From: Azonexus sp.
Lineage (GTDB): Bacteria; Pseudomonadota; Gammaproteobacteria; Burkholderiales; Rhodocyclaceae
Direction: 5' to 3'
Length of the DNA: 7,999 bases
Assembly: GCA_030697085.1 (NCBI GenBank)
Contig: JAUYQT010000838.1
Coordinates: 1 to 7,999 of the forward strand
The translations under genes were made by a program, and so were the position numbers. The notes under the pieces were generated by a model. That model did not search any database. It was not told the origin of the DNA and saw only the letters and a program-made list of their open reading frames with translations. Positions 1 through 6,499 of the stretch are shown piece after piece. Within the stretch, counting starts at the first letter, position 1. Every line of letters starts with the position of its first letter.

Positions 1-1080
1 ATTGGTGTGCAGCGACTGGGTGCCGCCGAAGACCGCGGCCATCGCTTCAATGGTGGTGCGGACAACGTTGTTGTACGGGTCCTGCTCGGTCAGCGACCAG
101 CCGGAAGTCTGGCTGTGCGTGCGCAGCATCATCGACTTCGGGCTCTTGGCATTGAACTTGGTCATGATGCGGTGCCAGAGCAAGCGGGCAGCGCGCATCT
201 TGGCAATTTCGAGATAGAAATTCATCCCGACAGCCCAGAAGAAGGACAGGCGGCCGGCGAAGGCATCGACATCCATGCCGGAAGCAACGCCGGTACGCAC
301 GTATTCCATGCCGTCGGCCAGCGTGAAGGCCAGTTCGATCGCCTGATTGGCCCCGGCTTCCTGGATGTGGTACCCGGAAATCGAGATCGAGTTGAATTTC
401 GGCATGTGCTGCGCCGTGTAGCCGAAAATGTCGGCGATGATCTTCATCGACGGCTTGGGCGGATATATATAGGTGTTCCGCACCATGAATTCTTTGAGAA
501 TGTCGTTCTGGATGGTGCCGGACAACTGGTCCTGCGGCACGCCCTGCTCTTCGGCAGCGACGATGTAGCCAGCAAGGATGGGCAGCACGGCGCCATTCAT
601 CGTCATCGAGACGGAAACCTTATCGAGCGGAATGCTGTCAAAGAGTATCTTCATGTCTTCAACGGAGTCGATCGCCACACCGGCCTTGCCGACATCGCCG
701 GTGACGCGGGGATGGTCGGAATCGTAGCCGCGGTGCGTGGCCAAGTCGAAAGCGACGGAAACGCCCTGACCGCCGGCAGCGAGCGCCTTGCGGTAGAAGG
801 CGTTGGAGGCTTCGGCAGTGGAGAAGCCGGCATATTGACGAATGGTCCACGGTTTGACCGCATACATGGTCGGCTGCGGGCCGCGCAGGTAAGGGGCAAA
901 ACCGGGCAGCGTATCGGCGTATTCGAGGCCTTCGACGTCCGCTTTGGTATACAGCGGCTTGACGGCCAGACCTTCAGGAGTGTTCCAGTTGAGATTTTTG
1001 ACATCGCCGCCGGGTGAGTGCTTGGCAGCGGCCTTTTCCCAGGCATCCAGATTTTTGGAATCAAAAACGTTTTCAGACAT
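1..1080 (-). CDS. scpA: Methylmalonyl-CoA mutase, N-terminal 360 codons (runs off the left edge)
   Basis: Adenosylcobalamin-dependent enzyme that interconverts (R)-methylmalonyl-CoA and succinyl-CoA in the cytoplasm, linking propionyl-CoA metabolism to the TCA cycle. The reverse-strand reading from ATG at 1080 stays open to the window edge. It gives the catalytic TIM-barrel part of the family, including [65 protein letters not shown] and, at the edge, GGTQSLHTN. By alignment to my memory of the Propionibacterium enzyme, the active-site residues Tyr83, Arg201, His238, Arg277 and Gln324 are all present, and Lys76 replaces an Arg near the CoA channel. Family members are about 700 residues or longer, so roughly half is missing, including any C-terminal B12-binding domain. 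The single-chain form therefore cannot be told from a two-subunit form. A GAGGGG-type ribosome site precedes the ATG. The GntR-family gene next door is divergent and may control it. The identification is very secure; the symbol follows E. coli. Confidence 0.96.
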   Translation of the reverse strand, partial: MSENVFDSKNLDAWEKAAAKHSPGGDVKNLNWNTPEGLAVKPLYTKADVEGLEYADTLPGFAPYLRGPQPTMYAVKPWTIRQYAGFSTAEASNAFYRKALAAGGQGVSVAFDLATHRGYDSDHPRVTGDVGKAGVAIDSVEDMKILFDSIPLDKVSVSMTMNGAVLPILAGYIVAAEEQGVPQDQLSGTIQNDILKEFMVRNTYIYPPKPSMKIIADIFGYTAQHMPKFNSISISGYHIQEAGANQAIELAFTLADGMEYVRTGVASGMDVDAFAGRLSFFWAVGMNFYLEIAKMRAARLLWHRIMTKFNAKSPKSMMLRTHSQTSGWSLTEQDPYNNVVRTTIEAMAAVFGGTQSLHTN

Positions 1081-1132
1081 GACACACCCCTCATTTATTC
1101 GATGTTTTTGGACCAATAATGCAGAATACAAA

Positions 1133-1138
1133 ATTCTA
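1133..1138 (-). promoter_or_regulatory. Possible -10 element (TAGAAT) for the methylmalonyl-CoA mutase gene
   Basis: On the minus strand TAGAAT lies about 53 bases upstream of the mutase start. No good -35 is seen 16-18 bases further upstream (TGTCAA at best), so the promoter is weak, activator-dependent or misassigned. The element is embedded in an imperfect palindrome, AGAAT-N5-ATTCT at 1123-1137, which would be a sensible place for a regulator such as the divergent GntR protein to bind. That role is inferred. Confidence 0.3.
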
Positions 1139-1154
1139 CGCTTTTCGACCCATC

Positions 1155-1183
1155 TTGACATAGCAAGTGTCGCATAATACTGT
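1155..1183 (+). promoter_or_regulatory. Probable sigma70 promoter of the GntR-family gene
   Basis: A perfect -35 hexamer TTGACA at 1155-1160 is followed after 17 bases by TACTGT at 1178-1183, which keeps the important TA...T positions of a -10. The predicted transcript would begin near 1190, upstream of the ATG at 1247. The -10 overlaps a perfect small palindrome, ATAC-T-GTAT at 1177-1185, a candidate site for autoregulation by the GntR protein. Promoter spacing and -35 quality are seen directly; the operator role is inferred. Confidence 0.55.
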
Positions 1184-1246
1184 ATCCATAATTATAGAAG
1201 CAAGTCGGCAATGTACTGCCTTGCTCATTCATTCCACACTAAAAAT

Positions 1247-1918
1247 ATGAACCGAATCGCACCTACCGCGCTTTACCAGGAAGTCGCCGAACGCTTGCGT
1301 CAGCGCATTTTCAATCACGAATTGACGCCCGGCGACTGGATCGACGAACAGAAGCTGGCCGAGCAGTACGGTATCTCGCGCACACCGCTGCGTGAGGCGC
1401 TCAAGGTGCTGGCGGCAGAGGGCTTGGTTGATTTGAAGCCGCGCCGTGGCTGCTATGTGACTGAAATCTCGCACCAGGATATTGACGATATTTTTCCGCT
1501 GATGGCCATGCTGGAAGGGCGTTGTGCCTTTATTGCCGCGCAGCTGGCGACGCCTGAGGATATTGCTGGTTTGAAAGCCATTCATGAAAAACTGGAGTTG
1601 GCGGCGAAGGAAAACCGTATTGATGCCTTCTTCGAGGCGAATCAGGAGTTTCACCGGCGTATTCAAGAGCTAACGAATAATCGCTGGCTGCTGTCGGTGA
1701 TTCAGGATCTGCGCAAGGTGCTGAAACTTTCCCGCCTGCACTCGCTTTCGCTGGAAGGGCGGCTGCAGCAATCGCTGGAAGAGCATCGCACCATCATGGC
1801 GGCATTTGAGGTCGGTGACGCCGAGAAAGCTGAAAAAAGCATGCATGATCACCTGCTGTATGGCCGTGAAGCATTGGCCAAGATGGATGACCATACGGCA
1901 ATCAAGAAAACTGGCTGA
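1247..1918 (+). CDS. GntR-family transcriptional regulator, FadR subfamily with FCD ligand domain
   Basis: DNA-binding regulator of 223 residues. Residues 8-74 form the winged helix-turn-helix, with the hallmark GNTR stretch EQKLAEQYGISRTPLREAL at about 35-52 and the wing VDLKPRRGCYVTEIS. Residues 80-212 form an all-helical FCD domain. Its putative metal/ligand histidines are His136 (EFH), His180 (EEH) and His202 (DHL); Asn132 sits where many FCD proteins have Asp. An upstream in-frame ATG at 1211 would add 12 residues that do not look like family sequence. I prefer 1247 because the protein then begins just before the conserved LYQEVAERLRQRI, although neither start has a strong ribosome site. 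FCD regulators usually sense small carboxylates or acyl compounds. Divergent placement beside the mutase suggests control of propionate/methylmalonyl-CoA metabolism and of itself, but the ligand is not visible from sequence. It ends before a shared terminator. Confidence 0.9.
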   Translation: MNRIAPTALYQEVAERLRQRIFNHELTPGDWIDEQKLAEQYGISRTPLREALKVLAAEGLVDLKPRRGCYVTEISHQDIDDIFPLMAMLEGRCAFIAAQLATPEDIAGLKAIHEKLELAAKENRIDAFFEANQEFHRRIQELTNNRWLLSVIQDLRKVLKLSRLHSLSLEGRLQQSLEEHRTIMAAFEVGDAEKAEKSMHDHLLYGREALAKMDDHTAIKKTG

Positions 1919-1949
1919 AGACTTTTAGTTCGCTTGAATTTGCGGACGT

Positions 1950-1986
1950 AAAAAAACCCTGGCGGGAAATTCGGCCAGGGTTTTTT
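1950..1986. terminator. Bidirectional rho-independent terminator between convergent genes
   Basis: A run of seven A is followed by the stem CCCTGGC (1957-1963), a 10-base loop, the complementary GCCAGGG (1974-1980) and six T. Read either way, this is a stem followed by a T-run, so it can stop both the GntR gene (ending 1918) and the convergent actP gene (ending 2001). A TGCGG/CCGCA pair at 1941-1945 and 1992-1996 could extend the outer stem. Confidence 0.9.
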
Positions 1987-2000
1987 GTTGACCGCAGCGT

Positions 2001-3674
2001 TTAGTGATTGCTGGCGGATGAGGCGCCGAAGCCGGTCTGGCCACGAACGTATTGGTCTTCAAAAGCCTCAATTTCCAGCTTGGCACGGGCACTGCTGTCA
2101 GTCTTCGAGAAGATGTAGGCGAGCAGGAAAGCAACCGGCATGGCGAACAGGGCGGGTTGGCCGTAGGGGAACAGCGGTGCAGCGTTGTGCAACACATCAA
2201 CCCAGACTGACTTGGAGAGCACCACCAGGGTAACCGCCGAAACCAGACCGCCGTAACCACCGAACAGCGCGCCACGGGTGGTCAAACCTTTCCAGAACAT
2301 CGAAAGAATGAGTACCGGGAAGTTGGCTGCCGCAGCAACGCCGAAAGCCAGGCCGACCATGAAGGCGATGTTCTGCTTTTCGAACAGAATGCCGAGAGCG
2401 ATCGCGACAAAGCCGAGGCAGATGGTGGCAATCCGGGAAACCTGGATTTCCTTGGTTTCCGAGGCTTGCCCCTTCATGATGACGCGAGCGTAGAGGTCGT
2501 GCGAGATGGCCGAAGCACCAGCCAGCGCCAAACCAGAAACCACCGCCAGGATGGTCGCGAAAGCCACCGCCGCCAGGAAGCCGAGCAGCATGTTGCCGCC
2601 GACCGCATTGGCCAGGTGCATCGCAACCATGTTGCCGCCGCCGATCAGTTTGCCGCCGACCGTGCCGCCTTCGAAGAACTCGGGGTTCTGACCGACGATC
2701 AGGATGCCGCAGAGGCCCATGATGAAGATGACGTTGAAGAAGTAAGCAACGAAACCGGAAGCGTACAACACCGATTTGCGCGCTTCCTTGGCATCGGTCA
2801 CTGTGAAGAAGCGCATCAGGATGTGCGGCAGGCCAGCCGTGCCGAACATCAAGCCAAGACCGAGCGAAATGGCGGTGACCGGATCGGCCAGCAGGCTGCC
2901 CGGGTACATCAGCTTGTCCTTCAGCTTATGCACCGCCGTTGCCTTTTCGACCAGATTCTGGAACGAGAAGTCGAACTGGCTGAAGGCGAGCACCATCACC
3001 AGCGTGCCGCCAGTGAGCAGCATGCAGGCCTTGATGATCTGCACCCAAGTGGTTGCGACCATGCCGCCGAAGGTGACATACACCATCATCAGAATGCCGA
3101 CGGCGAAGATAGCGACGTTGTATTCAAGACCAAAGAGCAGCTTGATCAACTGGCCGGCACCGACCATCTGGGCGATCAGGTAGAAGCAGACCACGGTCAA
3201 CGAGGAAATTGCCGCCATTGTCCGGACCTTGCCTTCGTCAAGACGATAGGCGGTGATGTCGGAGAAGGTGAACTTGCCGAGGTTGCGCAGGCGTTCGGCC
3301 ATCAGGAAGAGGATGATCGGCCAGCCAGCGAAGAAGGCCAGCATGTAGATGTAGCCGTCGTAGCCCTGGGTGTAAACCATGGCGGTCAGACCAAGCAATG
3401 TGGCGGCGGACATATAGTCGCCGGCAATCGCCAGGCCGTTCTGGAAACCGGTGATGCCGCCGCCAGCGGTGTAGAAGTCGGCGGTCGATTTGGTCCGGCT
3501 GGAGGCCCAGTAGGTAACGCCCATCGTCATCGCGACGAAGATGCAGAACATGATGATGGCGTGCCAGTTGGTCGCCGATTTTTCCATGGCGCCTTCGACC
3601 GGCGGGCCGGCGTAGGCCATTGCCGTCAAGGCGAGCAGGCCGAGAGCTGTGCCGAGTTGAGTGATGCGACGCAT
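2001..3674 (-). CDS. actP: Acetate/short-chain carboxylate:cation symporter (ActP-like, SSS family)
   Basis: Inner-membrane permease of the sodium:solute symporter family, 557 residues, close to the size of E. coli ActP, which imports acetate and glycolate. It begins with a probable signal peptide (basic MRR, then a hydrophobic stretch ending AMAYA at about residue 22), as in ActP. A long series of hydrophobic helices follows, with family-typical stretches such as [48 protein letters not shown] and [14 protein letters not shown]. The C-terminus is a short charged cytoplasmic tail. The ATG at 3674 shares one base with the TAA of the upstream DUF485 gene (TAATG), so the two are probably translationally coupled. 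No acetyl-CoA synthetase gene is in the window. The family assignment is secure. Acetate as substrate is inferred from the yjcH pairing; propionate or another carboxylate is possible. Confidence 0.93.
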   Translation of the reverse strand: MRRITQLGTALGLLALTAMAYAGPPVEGAMEKSATNWHAIIMFCIFVAMTMGVTYWASSRTKSTADFYTAGGGITGFQNGLAIAGDYMSAATLLGLTAMVYTQGYDGYIYMLAFFAGWPIILFLMAERLRNLGKFTFSDITAYRLDEGKVRTMAAISSLTVVCFYLIAQMVGAGQLIKLLFGLEYNVAIFAVGILMMVYVTFGGMVATTWVQIIKACMLLTGGTLVMVLAFSQFDFSFQNLVEKATAVHKLKDKLMYPGSLLADPVTAISLGLGLMFGTAGLPHILMRFFTVTDAKEARKSVLYASGFVAYFFNVIFIMGLCGILIVGQNPEFFEGGTVGGKLIGGGNMVAMHLANAVGGNMLLGFLAAVAFATILAVVSGLALAGASAISHDLYARVIMKGQASETKEIQVSRIATICLGFVAIALGILFEKQNIAFMVGLAFGVAAAANFPVLILSMFWKGLTTRGALFGGYGGLVSAVTLVVLSKSVWVDVLHNAAPLFPYGQPALFAMPVAFLLAYIFSKTDSSARAKLEIEAFEDQYVRGQTGFGASSASNH

Positions 3675-3994
3675 TATTTATTCTCCTTCCAGGCTTCTTT
3701 GACGATTTCCTGAGTCAGGGAATCAAATTCGCTGTTGGCACGCTTGACGTAAACCGCGGTCAGCGACCAAAAGAAAATAAACATGAAGAGTTCAACGGCG
3801 ACACCGATTGTCAGCATCGAACCTTCGCTGACCGGTTGCCCGAGTAAGGTGGGGTTAAATGCCACCACCATCACAAAGCCGTAAAACATGGTCAAAACAA
3901 TCGCGGCCAATGTCCAGGCAAAACGACTCCGTTTTGTCACAAGTTCCTGGAACTTTGGGTTGGCCCGCATCCGCTGATACATCACGCTGCTCAT
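3674..3994 (-). CDS. yjcH: DUF485 membrane protein (YjcH-like), partner of ActP
   Basis: Small inner-membrane protein of 106 residues. Residues 1-25 are a basic cytoplasmic N-terminus containing the family-like stretch [18 protein letters not shown]. Two membrane segments follow at about 26-47 and 61-83, then a charged tail ([21 protein letters not shown]). DUF485 genes are typically found immediately upstream of actP-type symporters, as here; their biochemical role is not established. The start at 3994 is supported by a GGGAG ribosome site at 4001-4005, six bases upstream. The stop overlaps the actP start by one base, which indicates one operon. No other ATG would preserve the conserved N-terminus. 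Confidence 0.93.
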   Translation of the reverse strand: MSSVMYQRMRANPKFQELVTKRSRFAWTLAAIVLTMFYGFVMVVAFNPTLLGQPVSEGSMLTIGVAVELFMFIFFWSLTAVYVKRANSEFDSLTQEIVKEAWKENK

Positions 3995-4036
3995 GGCTTT
4001 CTCCCTAATTAATAATTACCGGAATTCCGGCTGCGT

Positions 4037-4042
4037 ATTATA
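4037..4042 (-). promoter_or_regulatory. Candidate -10 (TATAAT) for the yjcH-actP operon
   Basis: The minus strand has a perfect TATAAT hexamer at 4037-4042, 42 bases before the yjcH start. The sequence 16-18 bases further upstream (AAATTC region) is a poor -35, so an activator may be needed. The surrounding 3995-4115 gap also contains two perfect palindromes, CCGGAATTCCGG (4019-4030, downstream of this -10) and CTTATATAAG (4044-4053, in the spacer). No clear sigma54 element was found. Confidence 0.45.
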
Positions 4043-4115
4043 TCTTATATAAGAGCCCTGAATTTGATTTGCCTTAGCCCTCCTCTATCGACAAGCTTTG
4101 AAGGAAAAATGCCCA

Positions 4116-4892
4116 ATGACTACGGTCAACCTCGAAAAAGCCAATGAAATTGCTACGCTGACACTGAGCAATCCTGGCAAGCTGAATGCCATTAATCTCT
4201 CCATGTGGCAGCAACTCGCCGGTCATATGGCGACGCTTTCTGCCGATCATGATGTTCGGTGCATTGTCATTCGTGGGGCCGGGCAGGAGGCCTTTGCCGC
4301 GGGGGGTGACCTGGAGGAATTCGTCACCGACCGCGCCACGCTGGAACAGGCGCTGCACTACCACGATCAGGTCGCGGCGGCGCTCAACGCCATTGCCGAT
4401 TGCCCGCACCCGACCGTGGCGCTGATTCAGGGCGCCTGCATTGGGGGCGGACTGGAAATCGCCGGCGTTTGCGATCTGCGCATCAGCGGTGAAAGCGCCC
4501 GCTTCGGGGCGCCGATCAACAAGCTCGGTTTCTCGATGTATCCCGGTGAAATGGAAGGCCTGCTCAAGTTGGCCGGCGCGGCAGTGATGAAGGAAATCCT
4601 GCTTGAGGGGCGTATTTTGACCGCCACCGAGGCCTACGAAAAAGGCCTGGTCACCCGCGTCGTGCCGGATGGGCAAAGTGAAGAAGAAGCCTACGCCACT
4701 GCCCGCCGCATCTGCGCTGGCGCGCCGCTGGTGGCCGGCTGGCACAAGCAGTGGATTCGCCGCCTGCAAAGCGGCCGGCCGCTCAATGATGAAGAGAAAG
4801 TTGCCTCTTTCGCTTTCCTCGACACCGAGGATTACCAAGAGGGGTTGGCGGCATTTCTGGAAAAGCGCAAGCCGGTTTTCAAGGCGCGTTGA
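4116..4892 (+). CDS. Crotonase-superfamily protein (enoyl-CoA hydratase/isomerase-like)
   Basis: Cytoplasmic acyl-CoA enzyme of 258 residues, normal for the family. The crotonase fold is evident from NPGKLNAIN (19-27), the oxyanion-hole regions AFAAGGDLEEF (59-69) and GACIGGGLEIAGVCDLRISGESARFG (106-131), and the C-terminal EDYQEGLAAFLEKRKPVF (238-255). Glu114 matches one catalytic glutamate of rat enoyl-CoA hydratase (Glu144). At the position of the other (Glu164) this protein has Ile134 within GAPINKLG, so ordinary hydratase chemistry is doubtful; Glu145 or Glu147 nearby could substitute. The C-terminus resembles E. coli methylmalonyl-CoA decarboxylase, but that enzyme's active-site His is Gly64 here. 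I chose ATG 4116 because AAGGA at 4101-4105 suits it; an in-frame TTG at 4098 would add six residues. It is divergent from yjcH-actP and its 3' end overlaps the convergent permease gene by 14 bases. The family is certain; the substrate is unknown. Confidence 0.9.
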   Translation: MTTVNLEKANEIATLTLSNPGKLNAINLSMWQQLAGHMATLSADHDVRCIVIRGAGQEAFAAGGDLEEFVTDRATLEQALHYHDQVAAALNAIADCPHPTVALIQGACIGGGLEIAGVCDLRISGESARFGAPINKLGFSMYPGEMEGLLKLAGAAVMKEILLEGRILTATEAYEKGLVTRVVPDGQSEEEAYATARRICAGAPLVAGWHKQWIRRLQSGRPLNDEEKVASFAFLDTEDYQEGLAAFLEKRKPVFKAR

Positions 4893-5694
4893 ACAGGCTC
4901 CACAGCATTTTGGCGGCCAACAGGATCAGGATGCCGGAAAAAATCTGTCTTAAGGTTGCCACCGGCAGGCGGTGCGCCAGCCTGGCGCCGAAAGGTGCGG
5001 TTGCCATGCTCGCTATCACCAAAATGGCCAGCGCCGGTAGATAGACGTAGCCTAAACTGCCGGCTGGCAGGTCGGTTTGCCCCCAGCCATTGAAAATGTA
5101 GCCGAGGGTTCCGCCGATGGCGATGGGTAAACCAATTGCCGCCGAAGTGCCAATGGCGTGCTGAACGCGGACGTTGCACCAGCTCAGAAAAGGCACTGTC
5201 AGCGCTCCGCCACCAATGGCGACGAGCGAAGACATGATGCCGATGACAACGCCAACGCCGGCAACACCGAGTGGCGCCGGTAGTTCGCGCGATGCTTTTG
5301 GCTTCAGGTTGAGTGCCATCTGCAGGGCCACGCCACAAACAAAAAAGGTAAAGAAGACCGCCAGGGGGCGTGCCGGTATATTGGCGGCAAGTAGCGTGCC
5401 GATAACGGTGCCGAATAAAATACCCGGCGTGATATTGCGGAAAACTTTCCAGAGCACGGCACCGTGTTTATGGTGCGTACGCAGGCTGGCTATGGCGGTG
5501 AAGATGATGGTTGCCATTGAGGTGCCCAGCGCCATATGCAAAGTCTCGGCGACCGGGAAATGACCTTGCGCAACGAAGATCAGCGTAAGCGCCGGGACCA
5601 GCACCAGCCCCCCCCCAATCCCCAGCATGCCGGCAAAAAAGCCGGAAAAAGCCCCGAGAAAAAGATAGGCGGTAATCCAGAGCATCCAGGTCAT
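4879..5694 (-). CDS. TauE/SafE-family (DUF81) membrane permease
   Basis: Inner-membrane protein of 271 residues with about eight hydrophobic segments arranged as two related halves. Each half has the family's glycine-rich motif: AGMLGIGGGLVLVPAL near residue 21 and SSLVAIGGGALTVPFLSW in the middle. The family exports or imports small anions, often sulfur compounds such as sulfite, sulfoacetate or taurine-related molecules; the substrate cannot be read from sequence. The start at 5694 is preferred because its ATG overlaps the TGA of the upstream EVE-domain gene (ATGA), typical of translational coupling; a longer reading from 5724 would lie inside that gene. Codons 27-29 (Gly-Gly-Gly) are a run of nine G, prone to slippage. 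The 3' end overlaps the convergent crotonase gene at 4879-4892 and no terminator is seen between them. Confidence 0.9.
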   Translation of the reverse strand: MTWMLWITAYLFLGAFSGFFAGMLGIGGGLVLVPALTLIFVAQGHFPVAETLHMALGTSMATIIFTAIASLRTHHKHGAVLWKVFRNITPGILFGTVIGTLLAANIPARPLAVFFTFFVCGVALQMALNLKPKASRELPAPLGVAGVGVVIGIMSSLVAIGGGALTVPFLSWCNVRVQHAIGTSAAIGLPIAIGGTLGYIFNGWGQTDLPAGSLGYVYLPALAILVIASMATAPFGARLAHRLPVATLRQIFSGILILLAAKMLWSLFNAP

Positions 5695-6206
5695 GCGAGA
5701 AGGTTCCGAGTGATGAAAGCCCATTCAGCATCGGATACCGGTGTAATCGACAGTCGGTTGCCACGGGCGAGGAGGCGCATGTTAGCAAGTTCCGGATGGT
5801 CTCGTAGTTCGGCGAGCAAGATGTAGCGCGATTTGCTGATAAAGCGGACGTCACGCAGCCACCAGCGCGGCTTTTCCCTGCTGGATTTCGGGTCGAAATA
5901 TGGGTTGACCCTGGGGCCAGCCGTCGTTTCTATGGTCGTGGGATTGGCCGTCCCGTTTGGGGTCGGGGCAAACTGGGTGGCATCCGGATAAGGCTCGGAG
6001 CACACCTGGCAAATGCCGGCAATGCCTGGTTTTGCGCAACCGGAATGGTAAAAGAAGGCCAGGTCGCCGATTTGCATCGTGTCGCGCATGAAATTGCGCG
6101 CCTGATAATTGCGTACGCCAAACCAGGGAAGTATCTGCTGCGGTGCGGCAGCAAGATCGTCGATCGAAACCTCCGCCGGCTCCGACTTCATTAACCAGTA
6201 GGCCAT
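5691..6206 (-). CDS. EVE-domain protein (thymocyte nuclear protein 1-like)
   Basis: Cytoplasmic protein of 171 residues consisting of one EVE domain, a PUA-like fold. Some EVE and related YTH/ASCH domains bind modified bases in DNA or RNA; the role of the common bacterial stand-alone form is not settled. Family motifs in order are YWLMKSEP (3-10), WFGVRNYQARNFMR (28-41), GDLAFFYHSG (47-56), GIAGICQV (61-68), YPDATQF (73-79), NPYFDPKSS (101-109), KPRWWLRDVRF (112-122) and GNRLSITPVSDAEW (149-162). Compared with the usual form, in which the YPDPTxF stretch runs almost directly into YxDPKS, there are about 18-20 extra residues (80-100, rich in Pro, Thr, Asn and Gly), probably a surface loop. The gene follows 6S RNA on the same strand, and its stop overlaps the permease start. 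Its start codon lies in a strong hairpin, listed separately. Confidence 0.92.
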   Translation of the reverse strand: MAYWLMKSEPAEVSIDDLAAAPQQILPWFGVRNYQARNFMRDTMQIGDLAFFYHSGCAKPGIAGICQVCSEPYPDATQFAPTPNGTANPTTIETTAGPRVNPYFDPKSSREKPRWWLRDVRFISKSRYILLAELRDHPELANMRLLARGNRLSITPVSDAEWAFITRNLLA

Positions 6207-6231
6207 CGCAAGTCCTTGTTTAGCGATGGCC
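6201..6231 (-). promoter_or_regulatory. Hairpin over the EVE gene translation start
   Basis: On the minus strand the perfect 9-base arms GGCCATCGC (6223-6231) and GCGATGGCC (6201-6209) enclose a 13-base loop. The loop contains AAGGAC, the likely Shine-Dalgarno, and the ATG start (6204-6206) sits inside the 3' arm. In mRNA this would bury the start codon in a GC-rich stem while leaving the ribosome site in the loop. The pairing is seen directly; a regulatory role is inferred. Confidence 0.55.
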
Positions 6232-6278
6232 AGGCATCGGCGAGGAAGGAGTGTCGTGGTTCATCTATTTCGTGGGGC

Positions 6279-6293
6279 AAAAAAAGGCCCCCC
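6279..6293 (-). terminator. T-run following the 6S RNA closing stem
   Basis: On the minus strand the 3' side of the 6S RNA closing stem, ending GGGGGGCC, is followed at once by seven T (6279-6285). The RNA's own terminal stem plus the U-run can act as an intrinsic terminator, so the T-run marks the 3' limit of the primary 6S transcript. Some readthrough into the EVE gene cannot be excluded. Confidence 0.65.
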
Positions 6294-6465
6294 GCAAGTG
6301 CCGCCAGGCCGGCATCCTGAACCTGGGTCCAGAGTGGCTACTTTCCTCCTGCATCAGGAACACGCGAAGAAGCGTGCGCACAACAGCAGTTTCAATGGTC
6401 AGTAACCGATGCCAATAAGCATTGGTTCAAGGAATATATGGCCTTAACAAACACCGCAGGGGACG
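6286..6465 (-). ncRNA. ssrS: 6S RNA
   Basis: Small RNA of about 180 nt that mimics an open promoter and binds sigma70 RNA polymerase holoenzyme in stationary phase. It lies just downstream of zapA, where 6S RNA is found in many beta- and gammaproteobacteria. The 5' segment CCCCTGCGGTGTT (around 6450-6462) pairs with the 3' segment GGCACTTGCGGGG (around 6290-6302), forming the closing stem with a bulge. Inside it, TCCTTGAACC pairs with GGTTCAGGA on the other side of a large internal loop, and the apical arm contains CACGC-TTCTTC-GCGTG. This gives the long rod with a central bubble typical of the family. The TTGAACC element also occurs in E. coli 6S. Ends are approximate by a few bases. No -10-like sequence is visible just upstream of the 5' end, so it may be processed from a zapA-containing transcript. 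Confidence 0.87.
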
Positions 6466-6499
6466 CTCGGCGGGCGGCGCCGGGGTCAGCAACAAATGA

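Noticed and set aside
7..1017. Long plus-strand open frame opposite the methylmalonyl-CoA mutase gene
   Set aside because: Its translation has no recognisable domain and is rich in His, Arg and Gly, as antisense frames of GC-rich genes are. The minus-strand frame is an unmistakable mutase.
1211..1246. Upstream ATG giving a 235-residue GntR protein
   Set aside because: The 12 added residues (MYCLAHSFHTKN) do not look like a regulator N-terminus, and there is no strong ribosome site before them. It is not fully excluded.
2466..3713. 415-codon plus-strand open frame opposite actP
   Set aside because: It is antisense to a clear symporter gene, with a low-complexity composition rich in His, Gln, Glu and Asp and no membrane or domain pattern. 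It comes from the codon bias of the real gene.
4074..4838. 254-codon minus-strand open frame opposite the crotonase gene
   Set aside because: It shows no family resemblance, whereas the plus strand has all crotonase landmarks and a ribosome site.
4116..4892. Assignment of the crotonase as methylmalonyl-CoA decarboxylase (scpB/ygfG)
   Set aside because: The C-terminal EDYQEG-AFLEKRKP stretch and the nearby mutase make this tempting. But the decarboxylase active-site His is Gly64 here, the Tyr region is shifted, and the gene is not in the mutase operon.
5694..5724. Longer permease start at 5724
   Set aside because: It lies well inside the EVE gene and adds a polar segment (MGFHHSEPSR) before the first helix. 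The ATGA overlap at 5691-5694 is a better start.
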